The notes under the pieces were generated by a model that had not been told where the DNA came from, did no database searches, and saw only the letters and a list, made by a program, of their open reading frames with translations. From Chamaelirium japonicum (taxonomy: Eukaryota > Streptophyta > Magnoliopsida > Liliales > Melanthiaceae), in the NCBI GenBank assembly GCA_947650365.1, contig OX393557.1, positions 28,324,827-28,388,826 of the forward strand: a stretch of 64,000 nucleotides of DNA, written 5' to 3'. Positions 11,680-22,791 of this stretch are shown in pieces. The translations under genes and the position numbers were made by a program. Within the stretch, counting starts at the first letter, position 1. Each line of letters begins with the position of its first letter.

Positions 11680-12545
11680 GGATAAACCATATAAAACCAA
11701 AAAGACTAATGACCTTGGGCTTAGCCCAACACAAAAGCTCATAAAGGCCCACATAAAAACATAAAATCCCACATAAAGAACCAAAACATAAAGCCCAAGG
11801 GTAAAGGATCATCATGACTTGTACTTGACTCGTGCTCCGAAATTTATGCAAACGAAGATACGCTCCGATAACTGAGCATGTGTGAACTTGGATCCACGTC
11901 CAATATCCTCTATGAATTAGGAATCCTACACTTAGGAAACCGATCCATCTTATGACTTGCTTTGCATCAGGGTTGCGACGAGTTCCATGCATTAACATGC
12001 CTCCACTTTCAACAAGTGATACCAACCAAATTTTTTTTTGAAAAAGTCCATATTTAATACCCTCACCATAGTCGATGGAGAGAAGATGAACCATCTAAAA
12101 CCCATAAAAAGGCTTTACAAGCTTATATGAGGCCTTACAAGCTTATATAAGGGAACCATCTAAAACCAAAAAGACTAATGACCTTGGGCTTAGTCCAACA
12201 CAAAGGCTCATGAAGGCCCACATAAAAACATAAAATCCCACAAAGACCCAAAACATAAAAGCCCTAGGGTAAAGGATCAACATGACTTGTACTTCACTCG
12301 TGCTCCGAAATTTATGTAAACGAAGATCTGCTCCGATAATTGAGCATGTGTGAACTCGGATCCACGTCGGATATCCTATATGAATTAGGTATCCTACATG
12401 TAGGAAACCGATTATTCATCTGACAACTTGATTTGCATCATGGTTGTGGCGAGTTCCAGGCATTAACATGCCTCCACTTTCAACAAGTGACATCAACCAA
12501 AGAAAAAATTGAAAAGTCCATATTTGATAATCCCACCATGTTTGA
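11680..12545. repeat. Tandem duplication, unit about 465 bp
   Basis: Sequence from about 11682 ('aaccaaaaagactaatgacc') recurs at about 12150 in the same order, through 'gaaatttatg', 'gatccacgtc', 'cattaacatgcctccacttt' and on to about 12540. The copies differ by scattered substitutions, so this is an old local duplication of non-coding DNA. Confidence 0.75.
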
Positions 12546-13337
12546 CCAAGTTGACCATAATAACATTTAGGACTTGTTTGGTCGTGTCGTTGATCCCTTA
12601 GACGTGCATGGTAACCATTGATAAGTGCATTTCCAAGGCCCAAAAGCTCTACTCCCTGAAGCACCAAGTCCAAGTTTGTTCCACAAGTGCTAAGCATTCG
12701 ACTAAAAGCTACAGCACAACCAAATAGATCCTTAACTTATCATTTTATCATGCCTGACCAATTTTGAACTATTTTGATATTGACCTGACAATTTCCAAAG
12801 CTCACTTTTGTCTATCCAAGTAACCATAACTAGAACCCATTTTCTAGGAAAGTATACAACACTTGTTAGAGTAACACCAACATAAAATGCCTTGCTAAAC
12901 TAGTTATCCAAATTTCTTATTCAGCTTTGTAACAAATTGATTCGTTCATGACTTCATAGTGTGACTCATGATATCAAATCCATAATACTTAGTGCAATTT
13001 TAAGCATCACCTTCTAATATTTGAAAAACAATGTTTTCCTTCTAACATTTCGTATTCAGGTTTCACTTCAACAAAAACTACTAACCATAACGGACTTGCT
13101 ATGTTCAAAACTCTTTGTACTTTTTATGTTATTCCATTTTTCTTAAGTCTTGACATATGACAATGCTTACTATGATGCATTATCCTAAAAGCTAGAGCCA
13201 CATACATTTGGTTTCTTTTCCATTCCTCTCGCGGATCGCCTTTAACTGATTTTCTTCTCCATCGTTCCAATGTTCCATATTCTCACCATCCTTCGGCAAC
13301 TATTGTTTTCAACAGATGATCATATGATTCATATCAA
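12546..13337. other. Intergenic or intron DNA, nothing recognised
   Basis: Lies directly downstream of the last recognised bZIP exon, so it may be intron. No exon-like leucine heptad coding was seen on the minus strand. Confidence 0.35.
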
Positions 13338-13343
13338 CCCCCC

Positions 13344-13374
<31 letters not shown>

Positions 13375-13382
13375 ACACACCT
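13338..13382. repeat. poly(C)-(AC)n tract
   Basis: An uninterrupted run of about 23 C (13338-13360) followed by (AC)n. The opposite strand is poly(G), with potential to form a quadruplex. Confidence 0.9.
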
Positions 13383-13627
13383 CACCCCCCACACGGGACA
13401 CACACAGAAAAAAAAAAAAAACACCACCGTGCACCCACCCGCTCACACCGATCACGTTCTTTTAAGGTTGTTGGAGAAATCAATAATTGCCATCATTTCA
13501 CCTTACTAGCTTCCTTGCCATGCTTGTGAGTAAAGTCCATGTCAATAAATATAAGGTGCCGGCGTGCCGCAACTATAAGCCACTTCAGTTTTGAGGACCA
13601 TTTTGAAAATATAAGAAGAAAGCAAAC

Positions 13628-13705
13628 CTGCTTTCGTTGTCTTGACCTCCTCGCTGACTCTCTATTGGACAGTTTCCGTCTTTGTCTCCTCAATTCCCGC
13701 TCATC
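13628..13705 (-). CDS. bZIP exon 8, DNA-binding basic region
   Basis: 26 codons: DERELRRQRRK followed by LSNRESARRSRQRKQ. Contains the invariant asparagine and arginine of the bZIP basic region. The donor 'gtttgc' falls where group G genes usually split the basic region from the zipper, so a further exon is expected. Confidence 0.88.
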
Positions 13706-15512
13706 CTGTCACAAATGAGATATAATAAACTTATAAAGCTGAAGTCAAAGGAAGGTGCCATGTGTACTTTTTGGGAATGTGAAGGTGCTAACCTCCAATT
13801 AGATCTTGAATTGTTTGTTGCGAATAAATAGCAGAGAAGTATAGTGCACTATACAGTAACCATAACCATAAGCATCAAGCCCTATCCCATCTACTTGGGG
13901 TCGGTTTTATGAATCCTTCTTCGCCATTCATTTCCATTTAGGGCTATATTTGTGGTCAATGAAAGGTTTTCCATGTCTTTTCTAGCAACTTCCATCAATG
14001 TTATTCTAAATCTTCCCGTCCTCCTTGGACCTTCCACACTAATATGGGACCCTCTCCTTATCGGGGCCGACTCTACTCTAAGTTGTACGACAGTGCACTA
14101 TACAATGTGATTAGAAAAATATATCAACACTTTCTTACCTGTGACCAAATGTGTCTAGGCATTGTTGGTGCGGCATTCACTGCATTAGGTCTGACCTTCA
14201 TGCCGGGATGTGGGGCATTCTGCAAATCTCTCATGACATTCATATCGGTCACAGGGCTTTGTGAAACAGCCCTCCCTGGCGCAGAGATTGGAAGTTTGGC
14301 GGCAGATGACCCCCTTCCACCGTAAGATGATTCAACAACAGCAGGCTGCATAATCTCCCCTGAGCAACCCCAACATGTGATTAAAAACAAAATACTGTAG
14401 TAGTAAAAGTTACAAAGCATTCCCAAAAGAAAACATACCATCCCCAAACTTCTCACTAAAAGTCTTCTTGCTCTGCTTAGAAAAAAAGACGTAAAATGAA
14501 GAAAACATTGAAATCGCCAAGGACGCCGAAAGAACATTAGAAATGAAATACCAATTTTTAAGGTAAATAGCATCGGAAATAGCCATTTGATTGACTTGTG
14601 GATTTAGTTTTGATTCTTATCGATTCTTCAAATGTGAGAGATTAATCACCAGGGGTGCCAAAAGAACCCCGAAAAGGAAATTGATTAAGCAAGAATTCCA
14701 ATTCATACTTGCGAGTCCGTGCTCGGTTCTCTTACTTCCGATGAGCCCTCGCTCTCAGAATCACTGTGGCAATCACGGCAAAATATCAAAGCATTAAGAC
14801 CAATCACGAATCACCACCATGAGCTTGAAGAATATCTCGAACCACCTTTGTGACGCATCCTCGTCTGCAGAGCCCGAGGTTGCCTTACCACCGTCCCCAG
14901 GTTTCGCATTCCCGGAACCCTCCGTAGCCTTCTTTGCTGCAGCCGCCCTCCTTTCCGCATCTGCGGCTATGTACACTGATCCCTGCAGAGGCATTGGCAT
15001 CAGATCAAGGGTTCCAAAACCGTTCGTCGGAGAAGGGGGAGGAGGCTGTGGTTACCGCCGCCATGGAGGGGTGCGCGTACACCGTTCCATGAGGATACAT
15101 GGGCGAGTAGGCCATCGGGGTACCATACGGCGCCATCATATGCTGGAGATAAGAGAGGATGAGGCTAGAACAAACCTAAAGATCTAGACGACGAGGATGA
15201 AGGATGTAGTCACCGACCTGACTTCCCCAGGGGACGGGAGGCGGGTAGAAGAACTGAGGCGAAGCGGCGGCGGCGGTGGTTTGGCCGCCGTAGAACGCCT
15301 GCAGAAATACAGAAGTAATTCAAGGCAATGAGATCTCGAAACCCTAGCGGGCGGAATTCGGGATTGAGCAGGTCGAGCACCTGTGTATAGTTGGCCCAAT
15401 CGGGCAACGGGTACGGCGCCGGAGTCTCTGGCGCCGCCGCATGCAGCGGAGCGGCGGATGTCGCCGCCTTGAGAGACTTGGCGGTGGTGGCGGTCTCTTC
15501 TCCGGACATCAT
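13628..15512 (-). CDS. G-box-binding-factor type bZIP transcription factor (GBF1/CPRF1-like), zipper exons not found
   Basis: Eight minus-strand exons join in phase to 266 codons: 15512-15381, 15298-15218, 15142-15056, 14982-14846, 14763-14736, 14472-14439, 14359-14139 and 13705-13628, all with GT...AG introns. The product starts MMSGEETATT and has the proline-rich N-terminus of group G bZIPs: PDWANYTQ, AFYGGQ, HMMAPYGTPMAYSPMYPHG, YAHPSM. An acidic/serine stretch (SDSESEGSSE) and a KKTF segment follow, then the basic region DERELRRQRRKLSNRESARRSR with the diagnostic N-x7-R. Members bind G-box (CACGTG) promoters as dimers in the nucleus. Group G proteins continue with AECEEL-type leucine heptads after the basic region; no such exon was recognised to the left. 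The 3' part is lost, beyond the window, or hidden behind transposons. The small exon expected between SEGSSE and SKKTF was also not seen. The family call is firm; whether the gene is intact is open. Confidence 0.87.
14139..14359 (-). CDS. bZIP exon 7
   Basis: 221 nt from GEIMQPAV to MPRHIWSQ. Includes PVTDMNV and GMKVRPN, both family-like. Acceptor 'gctcag', donor 'gtaaga'. Confidence 0.82.
14439..14472 (-). CDS. bZIP exon 6 (34-nt micro-exon)
   Basis: Encodes SKKTFSEKFGD plus one base completed by the next exon, corresponding to the family's KKRSFDQMLADG-like segment. Acceptor 'aagcag', donor 'gtatgt'. Confidence 0.78.
14736..14763 (-). CDS. bZIP exon 5 (28-nt micro-exon)
   Basis: Encodes DSESEGSSE after completing the serine split with exon 4. 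This matches the conserved acidic SGESGSEGSS-type stretch of GBF proteins. Acceptor 'cacag', donor 'gtaag'. Confidence 0.8.
14846..14982 (-). CDS. bZIP exon 4
   Basis: 137 nt from GSVYIAADAE to SADEDASQ, ending two bases into a codon that exon 5 completes to serine. Lysine/glycine-rich linker typical of the family. Confidence 0.82.
15056..15142 (-). CDS. bZIP exon 3
   Basis: 29 codons, phase 0: HMMAPYGTPM...YPHGTVYAHPSMAA, the most recognisable part of the group G N-terminal domain. The following intron is only about 73 bp. Confidence 0.85.
15218..15298 (-). CDS. bZIP exon 2
   Basis: 27 codons, phase 0 at both ends: AFYGGQ...QFFYPPPVPWGSQ. Acceptor 'ctgcag', donor 'gtcggt'. The aromatic/proline pattern is the conserved N-terminal region of GBF proteins. 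Confidence 0.85.
15381..15512 (-). CDS. bZIP exon 1
   Basis: 44 codons from MMSGEE to PDWANYTQ, followed by a GT donor. GC-rich and alanine/proline-rich. The start is the first of two adjacent ATG codons. Confidence 0.85.
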
Positions 15513-15886
15513 CTAAGTGTGCCGTCTGCTTGCCGACAACCTATCCGGTGAGTATTCGGGTACCTGAGACCTGTTTAGGGGTTTCTTTGACACACAACCC
15601 GCAACTTTTCTATTGAAATTTGAGTTACAGCCCTCGTTTAAAAAAAAACTACACTTTACCCCCAATCAGTCGCTTAGATCTTGAGAGCTTCCATAGCCCG
15701 AAATCTAATCGAACCACCATTTCTCTAGAAATTAGACTTCATCACCCCACTCCCCAACAACAACAACTTTGAAATCTGATTGGACATCTTTGCCGTTGAC
15801 TTTTTTATATGTGTTAACATCCTTGTGGTTATTAAAAGATTGAAATCAACGGCTTGGAATAATATTATTGGACGATTTATCTTTCC

Positions 15887-16421
15887 TAGGGTTGGCAATT
15901 TTGAATCAGACACGGTAGACCCGACACGAAAATAGCAGGTCTGGGTCTCGATCAGGGTTAAACAGGTTCGGGTTGTAAACGGATCGACACAATTACCCCG
16001 ATTAGTAAACGGATCGGGTCCGGGTTTTGTGTCCAACCCATTTAAGACCCGTTTAAGATTCAATGGGTCTAGTCAGATCAGTTCAGGCCTACTCGGCATC
16101 CAATCACGGTGTCGCTTAGCCAATTAGCTTGTCGTCCGGGTTCAATACGATTCACTGGTCTGCAGTGGGTTTAACGGACGGCTGTGATCAGGACACCCAT
16201 GGATGGAGAGTTGTAGCAAAATATAAAATTAATAAAAAAAACAAATAATGGATATTTAAACGGGTCTTAGCGGGTCTACCCGTTTATAAACGGGTCAGGT
16301 ATGGGTTTAGGATCTAGACACGATTAGTTAAACAGGTCGGGTCCGGGTTAAGGGGTTCTGAACATGACTCGAAACCAGACACGACCCGAACACAACCCGA
16401 CCCGACCCATTGCCAGTCCTA
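15887..16421. mobile_element. hAT-type MITE in the upstream region of the bZIP gene
   Basis: Ends 'tagggttggcaat' and 'attgccagtccta' are inverted. The flanking 8-bp duplication 'atctttcc' is identical on both sides (15879-15886, 16422-16429). Filled with 'cgggtc'/'gacccg' words. It lies about 375 bp upstream of the bZIP start codon and could affect the promoter. Confidence 0.85.
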
Positions 16422-16429
16422 ATCTTTCC

Positions 16430-17174
16430 CATCAAGGAGCACATACAAGGAAAATCTACAATGAGGTTTTATTTTCCCCCAACCTCTACAACTGCAACGG
16501 ATTATTGTGGTGGTGCAATAGATCCTCGTGGTATTGAGGCTTTATCATCTCCAACATTTTTTGACCGCGAGCTATCACTGCAGCAGTAATATTTATACAA
16601 GGAATTTCAAAGCCCTAAGTTGAAATCAAAAGGTGATAGTGAAGCCTAAAAGATAAGTTAAAAGGTAAATTTTAGTACTTTAATCCATTTTTTATGTTTT
16701 TATACACCTATTTTAGCCTAAAATCTCATGATTTCACTTCGTCTTCATCGTGAAGCTACGGTTTACTCTAGGGTATAACTCAGATGTTCATAAATTGTGT
16801 GTGTGTGTGTGGGGGGGGGGGTGACTATTATATTTGTTTACACATGGTAAAATTTATTCATCGGTTGAAAGTGGTAAATTGAGTTGCTTTGAATGTGGTG
16901 TTCTAAATCACTGGAAGAAAGAATGTCATTGACTAGACTATATCATCGTGTAACACCTTATTGTTAGGAAAGATGAAGATATAGACCTCAAGGAATGCTC
17001 ATAATTTTAGCAAAAGATTCTCCGATACAAAACAGTGAAATACAAATGTTTCACATAGTTAGATGACGAAATGCTTACTTTAAAGGAGATGATAGATGGT
17101 GGAAATATCCATTTGAACGTAAAAAGGTTCGGGTGGTGAAAAATCGTACTTACTCAACCCATTGAGACTTTCTT
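16430..17174. other. Intergenic, with an isolated zinc-knuckle motif
   Basis: No gene. On the plus strand, 16885-16929 reads CFECGVLNHWKKECH, matching the CX2CX4HX4C pattern of a retroelement zinc knuckle but without surrounding gag. A (TG)n-poly(G) tract lies at 16798-16821. Confidence 0.4.
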
Positions 17175-18070
17175 AGATGTATCACAATCACATAATAGGC
17201 ACGTGGGAGTCATGTAAGTTGTCATACATTGCACGTACATGTTTTTTGTGTCAAATCCACTATCCACCATTCGCTAGTACTACTCATCACACAAAATATT
17301 TCCTCATAGACCCCATTACAGTGAAATAATTTATTATCATCTTGTGTTTCTCAATTTTCTTATAAGTTCTAGGTACAAGCACATTCTCATCCCAACTCAT
17401 TGCTTTCATCTTTCTATCATAGATAATATTATCATCATTAGGTGCAGTTGCTGAATAGAAATACAGATGGTCTTATCTTTCAACTTAATGATCCAATTGT
17501 TAAAAGTCTCTATGAAGTTATTGGTTATATGTTTATACTTTGAATTATGATCAAAGTGTGATCATGTCCATATCTTTAGCTTCTCTCTTATAAGATACTC
17601 CTTTGATCCATGTTTACTCTTCTCCAAAGCATCCAACCATTTGTTGAATTCTTACACCTTATATGATTTGGTGCCACCACATGTCATTGTCTTAACGTGT
17701 TTTTTCTTGTAATATTTTTTTTATATTCTTGTACATGTATCTGAAACAAAAACTCTGATTGCAATCATTGAAGATTATATCAATTACATCTACCAGACCC
17801 TTGTGTCTATAAGAAATCACTATCAATATTTGTAAACGTTCATTCAATTCTAGTGCTATAATCTGTAAAAATCCCAACCAGTTCTTAAAGTTCTTTGATT
17901 TATATTTGCTATTAAAGTTCTTTGATTTAATCTGTAAAAAAATTTATATTATTCTCTTTAGGAAACAACCATCTAACCAAATATGGGCCTATCCTATAAA
18001 GAACTCTTAAGCTTGCTTTAAAAGTAACACACATAGTAGTAAACTTTTTATTGTGTTTATATTATCTCTT
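17175..18070 (-). pseudogene. Decayed Mutator-like (MULE) transposase
   Basis: Minus-strand fragments follow the usual MULE order. At 17877-17692: SYRHKGLVDVIDIIF, then FCFRYMYKNIKK (the DRQKGL...H-CxRH core region). At about 17650-17460: WLDALEKSKHGSKEYL, then HITNNFIETFNNWI (the TNNxxESFNxW block). At about 17293-17175: WWIVDLTQKTCTCNV, like the start of a SWIM zinc finger. Frames are interrupted by stops, so it cannot make a transposase. Upstream residues to 18070 are weaker. Terminal repeats were not found. Confidence 0.72.
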
Positions 18071-19614
18071 GAGCAAGTTGCAATACTATCATGATTACTC
18101 AAATATAAATGCATGCACAACTCATAGAGTTTCTTGTAACTATCATTATAATATTAATAAATATACTCCAATATAATGGCTCTTGTATGACAAATCTGTC
18201 AGTATTTATAATCTTTCATTTGCCATAAAACTTCTTGATGTTACATCGTATGTTTATGTGTATTTTTGAGACTATCTTTTTTAGCTTCATGGTATGACCA
18301 TTAGTAGTTAATCCCACATAACATAACTAATGATATGACTTCTCCTTACAAATTGTCCTTATCCTATATGACTCATTTTTTATTAAGATAATCATAAACT
18401 TATTGGTGATTGTATATATCCTAAGATATATCATTATTCTTCAATATTAGCGCACTCCATACCAACCTACAGATCATCAGTATTTAGTGCTTTACTCTTT
18501 TATATCTAATTATTTCTTCTTTACCTAGATTTTGCGTGTTATCCGAAAAAAATTGATAGATGGATGATATATATTTATGTTATTCTACTTCATCATCTAG
18601 AACATTATCAAAATCTTTAATAAGAACATAGTCACATCTTTTTCTTCTTCTTTTTTAGAATCTATATCTTCAGGTTCTTCTTTTTGAAATGATGAGTAAG
18701 TATTATAGTAGTCATCTTCTAACTTCAAACTATCAATATGTGCACCCTCTTGTTTCAACAAGTAGTTGTCAGCTAAGCGAAAAAAGTAAATAAAAAAAAA
18801 ATAAGTAAAAAATTGTCAGTTTAGAGAAAAAATTAAGTAAGACATTGGCTCACCATTAATATAATCAACTTCAGGATATTGATAACATGTATCCCGCTTG
18901 ACTAAGCATTATTATCATGTGTTGCCTCCACTGTTTAAGTATATTAAGAAGATGTCAAATGAGATTAGAAAATACATATATGTTAATTAAAATAAGTATT
19001 TGGCACATCATCTTTATCTCATAAGTTAATTTTATTTTTTTCATTTTTTAAGTAAACTGATAGAAAACCATCTCTTACTGGCTTAACATGGTATGATTGT
19101 TGTTGTCTCTTCAGTGAACATTTGTTGTTGTAAAATCACTTCTTTCACGATGCCCCTCACCTTCAGATATTGCTTCATCAATGTACACAGTTAAGTCATC
19201 TAATAATTTATCTGGAAGGAAGTCATGTGTTTTTTTCGTCTTCTTATAATTATTTGAGTCTCCTTCAGGATGTGTTTGTTGGAATTTTTAATTTTTTTTT
19301 TCTCTCTTGATTTGTTGTTTCTCTAGTGGTTGTTTTGATTTTGGGGCATATTTCTTTAGAGCAACATCTATTTTTTTTTCTTCATTGTTATTATCTTTGA
19401 AGATTTTTTCTTAAAATGACAAGTATTCGTTTTAGGAGTATTGGAATTATCATATTTTCTATTGTCATGTTTCTCTCTGATACAAAAGTTTGCCTCTAAA
19501 ATTATCAACATACCCCCCTCTCCTTCCCCCCAGTTTCAACAAGTAGTTATCAGTTAAGAATAAAAAAGCAAGCTAAAAGTTGTCAGTTAAAAAAAATATA
19601 AAATTAGCTCACCA
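18071..19614. other. AT-rich DNA, probably remains of the same MULE
   Basis: No clear gene. Minus-strand 18800-18600 is acidic and lysine-rich and may be an eroded N-terminal part of the MULE. 'tttcaacaagtagtt' followed by a similar A-rich stretch occurs at about 18754 and again at about 19534, a direct repeat of unknown meaning. Confidence 0.35.
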
Positions 19615-20040
19615 CACTACAAAAAAAAAGACTTTTAGTGCATATTAAGAGTAGTAATCAAGACAACTGCCACTGCTAAATTCATCAAACGACAATCATA
19701 AGTATTTGCCACTAGATTGTCGTCGGAGATAAAAATATTTATAGTTGCAATCACTATACATAACACTTAAACTTCTTTGCCGGTTAATACAGAATGCCAC
19801 CAGTTATAATCTACCAATATATAGTGACGATCCGACTAAATGCCACTGGACAATGCTCCAGTGACATTTACAGAAATGACGCTATTGTTATTAGATGCCA
19901 AAAACATAACCTTGTCATCTTTCCCGTACCTAATATTTTTGTTTTTTAGAAAAGCACACCTAATATTCTTTACGATGTACATAAATAAAATAATATTTTT
20001 TTAACATTATATTGAGATAAAGTAGCAATTGTACCCATTG
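19615..20040. mobile_element. CACTA-type transposon end (fragment)
   Basis: Begins with the diagnostic 'cactacaaaaaaaaagac' terminus, followed by subterminal 'tgccactg'/'ccagtgac'-like words in both orientations, as in CACTA (En/Spm) elements. No matching opposite end and no transposase were found, so it is a relic. Confidence 0.55.
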
Positions 20041-20097
20041 GATGAGGCATGATCTCACTAAAGCCATAGCCAGAGAGAGTTATGGATCATCTTATTT

Positions 20098-21358
20098 AAA
20101 CTTCGCGGAAATAAACATGCAATAGGGGAGACCGCAGTTGCCAAACGTGATTCATCCATTGGCAAGCGGACTACACCACGGATTACAACTTTTATTTTGG
20201 TGACAGTACCCCACGCCCGACGCTCGAATCGGTAGATCATCCCCACGCCTTTGTGCTCCAGTCCATCGCTCGTCGATGACCCCGCCGTAAACCATAGCCC
20301 TTATCTGGCTCTTGACGTAGCTAGCGCCCATTGCTCCCAAGCTGTTGCCCATCGGCCAACACTCAAATCTTGTTTTCCGTACCCTGTTGTACCACAGTTG
20401 TTCCTGCTGATGAATCCACCGCCACCATGACCGTCGCCGTTTTTGTCCGCCATCCGTCGATAGCCTCCGCACGCTGTTAGACCACAGGAGTGCCTACAGC
20501 AGTGACTATACCATCGCGATCATCGGCGCCCATATCACCCGTAGCGATTCGCACCGGTGCCCGTTGACACCTCCACCAGTCACTCGTCGACATCTCATAA
20601 CAGTCCGCTGGTAGGCGGCTGAACACGATGTTGTCGGTGACTCCTCATGCCATCGAGGTACTCCCCCTCGATTAACACCCACATGTACCCGTGCCATCGT
20701 GGCCCGCCGCCATGATCCGTCGAGCCGGGGAGGAGGTGCCGAGACCGCACCTTTCTCCTGGTCTCTAGTAGATTTTCGTCCTGGGCGCCGGCCCTGCTGC
20801 CTTCCGTCTGCAACTTTGTCTCCAGTGCAGGTCTTCGGTAGGGTGGACCCTACCCTTCCTTATTTCCTTGGATGGCCATGGGTGGGATCCCCCTGGCTTT
20901 GGAGCCACTGGATCCCCCTTCATGATCTTCTCCTCCATTGAAGCAAACCGCCCGGGTGGGAGGCGCCCGAACCTGCGGCCTCCCCCCTGAGCACCACCTC
21001 GCAGCTAGCCTCCTCTCTCCCCTCCTTTGCCCAGTGTTCTTCCCGAAGCCCCTCAGAGGATGAGCTGCACCACCAGCCATCCTTCATAAGAGATCTACTA
21101 GTGTCATCTATTGTTTCACGAGTTGCTATACCTTATATAGGATTGGAGGTAAGGTGACCTAACGTGTATGCATGGGAGATTCAATCCCATAGAAGATTGA
21201 CTCCGCATGCACCTCTACATTACCCCCTCAACCATCTTATCCAACTACTTCAGCACACCAACTCAACCAACCTAGTTTCTCCAAGACCAAGGATAAGACT
21301 CGGCTCTTGCATGGGCTCGGGTAACGGGCCGAACTTCATGGGTTACCAAAACCCAACA
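20098..21358 (-). repeat. 3' LTR of the reduced element
   Basis: Direct repeat partner of 21473-22791. The right border ends at 'aaaacccaaca', the complement of a TG start on the minus strand. Confidence 0.65.
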
Positions 21359-21472
21359 ATTCCCCTTCAGTCCATGAGGGAGGCCTCCTGCTCCATGGCC
21401 CCGACTGCTCTCCCTTTACGTCGCATAGCTATCATCTGTTATTGGATTGGAACCCGGAGCTATGATACCAAT
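21359..21472 (-). other. Minimal interior with primer-binding and polypurine sites
   Basis: Read on the minus strand it starts 'attggtatcatagctccggg' beside the 5' LTR and ends 'ggactgaaggggaat' beside the 3' LTR. There is no space for gag or pol. Confidence 0.65.
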
Positions 21473-22374
21473 TGTTGAAACTTCGTGAAAATAAACATGC
21501 GATAGGGGAGATCGCAGTATCGTAGCCAAATATGATTATTTAACGTGATTCACCCATTGGCAAGCGAGCTACACCATGGATTATAACTTTTCTTTCAGTG
21601 ACCGTACACCAAGCCCAATGCGCAGATCGGTAGATCATCTCTACGCCCTTACGCTCCGGTCCATCGCCAGTCAACGACCCCGCCATAAACCATAGCCCTT
21701 GTCTAGCTCTGTGACGCTGCCAGCGCCTAGTGCTCCCAAGTTGTTACCCCTTGTCCAACACTTGAACCTTGTTTCCTGAATCTTGGTGTACCATAGGTGT
21801 GCCCGCGGCTGAGTCCGCCGCTACCACGATCGTCATCGCCTTTGTCCGTCATCCGTCGATAGCCTCATCACGCTACTAGACCACAGGAGTGCCTGCGGCC
21901 ATGCCTGCAGCCACCGCGCTCGTCGATGCCCACATCACCCGTCGGCGATCCGCACCGGTGCCCGTCGGCACCTCCACCAGTCACTCGTTGACATCCCATA
22001 TCAGTCCACTTGTTAGCGCCTGAACACGATATCTTCGGTACTCCTTGTGCCATTGAGGTGCTCCCCCTCGATCGACACCCACACGTACCCTGTGCCATCA
22101 CGACCCGCCGCCACGATTCGTCGAGCTGGGAGGAGGTGTCGAGACCACACCCTCCTCCCGGCCTCTAGTAGATTTTCGTCCTAGGCACCTATACTGGCGC
22201 CTTGGGCGCTGGACCTGCTGCCTTTTGTCTACGACTTTGTCTCTGGTGTAGGTCTTCGTTAGGGTAGACCCCTACCCTTCCTCGCTTCCTTGGACGGCCA
22301 TGATTGGGATCCCCTTGGTCTTGGAGCCACCAGATCCCCCCCTCATGATCTTCTCCTCCATTGAAGCAAGCCGC

Positions 22375-22408
<34 letters not shown>

Positions 22409-22791
22409 CGAACCTGCGGCCTCCCCCCTAAGCACCACCTCGCAGCCGGCCTCCTCTTTCCCCTCCTTTGCCTAGGGTTCTTCCCGAAGCCTCTCAGAGG
22501 ATGAGCCGCACCACCAGCCGTCCTTCACAAGAGATCTATCAGTGTCCTCTATTGTTTCACGAGTTGCAATGCCTTATACAGGATTGGAGGTAAGGTGGCC
22601 TAACGTACATGCATGGGAGATTAAATCCCATAGAGGATTGACTCCGCATACAACTTTACATTATCCCCTCAACCTCATCCAACTACTTCAGCACACTAAC
22701 TCAACCAACCTAGTTTCTCCAAGACCAAGGGTAAGACTGGGCTCTTGCATGGGCTCGGATAACGGGCCGAACTTCATAGGCTGCCAAAACC
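21473..22791 (-). repeat. 5' LTR of the reduced element
   Basis: Direct repeat partner of 20098-21358. It contains a poly(G) expansion at 22377-22408 absent from the other copy. Confidence 0.65.
22377..22408. repeat. poly(G) run of 32
   Basis: Uninterrupted G32. The matching position of the other LTR copy has only a short G-rich stretch, so it expanded after the two LTRs formed. Such runs are prone to length error in sequencing. Confidence 0.9.

Larger units (their letters stand above)
20098..22791 (-). mobile_element. LTR pair with a 114-bp interior (reduced, non-coding LTR element)
   Basis: Two direct repeats, 20098-21358 and 21473-22791, enclose only 114 bp. On the minus strand that interior has a purine-rich tract next to one LTR and a 'ttggtatcatagc' primer-binding-like site (initiator-Met type) next to the other. 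This fixes the orientation as minus. Inner LTR ends are TG...CA on the minus strand. No coding domain. Outer ends are ragged and no target duplication was seen. The LTRs look roughly a tenth diverged by eye, so it is an old relic. Confidence 0.68.

Noticed and set aside
11642-12094. 150-codon minus-strand frame
   Set aside because: It covers one unit of a tandem duplication whose other unit does not keep the frame; hydrophobic composition without a recognisable domain.
20152-22101. Moderately long GC-rich frames between 20 and 22 kb
   Set aside because: They lie inside the two LTR copies of the reduced element, are not preserved between copies, and show no domain.
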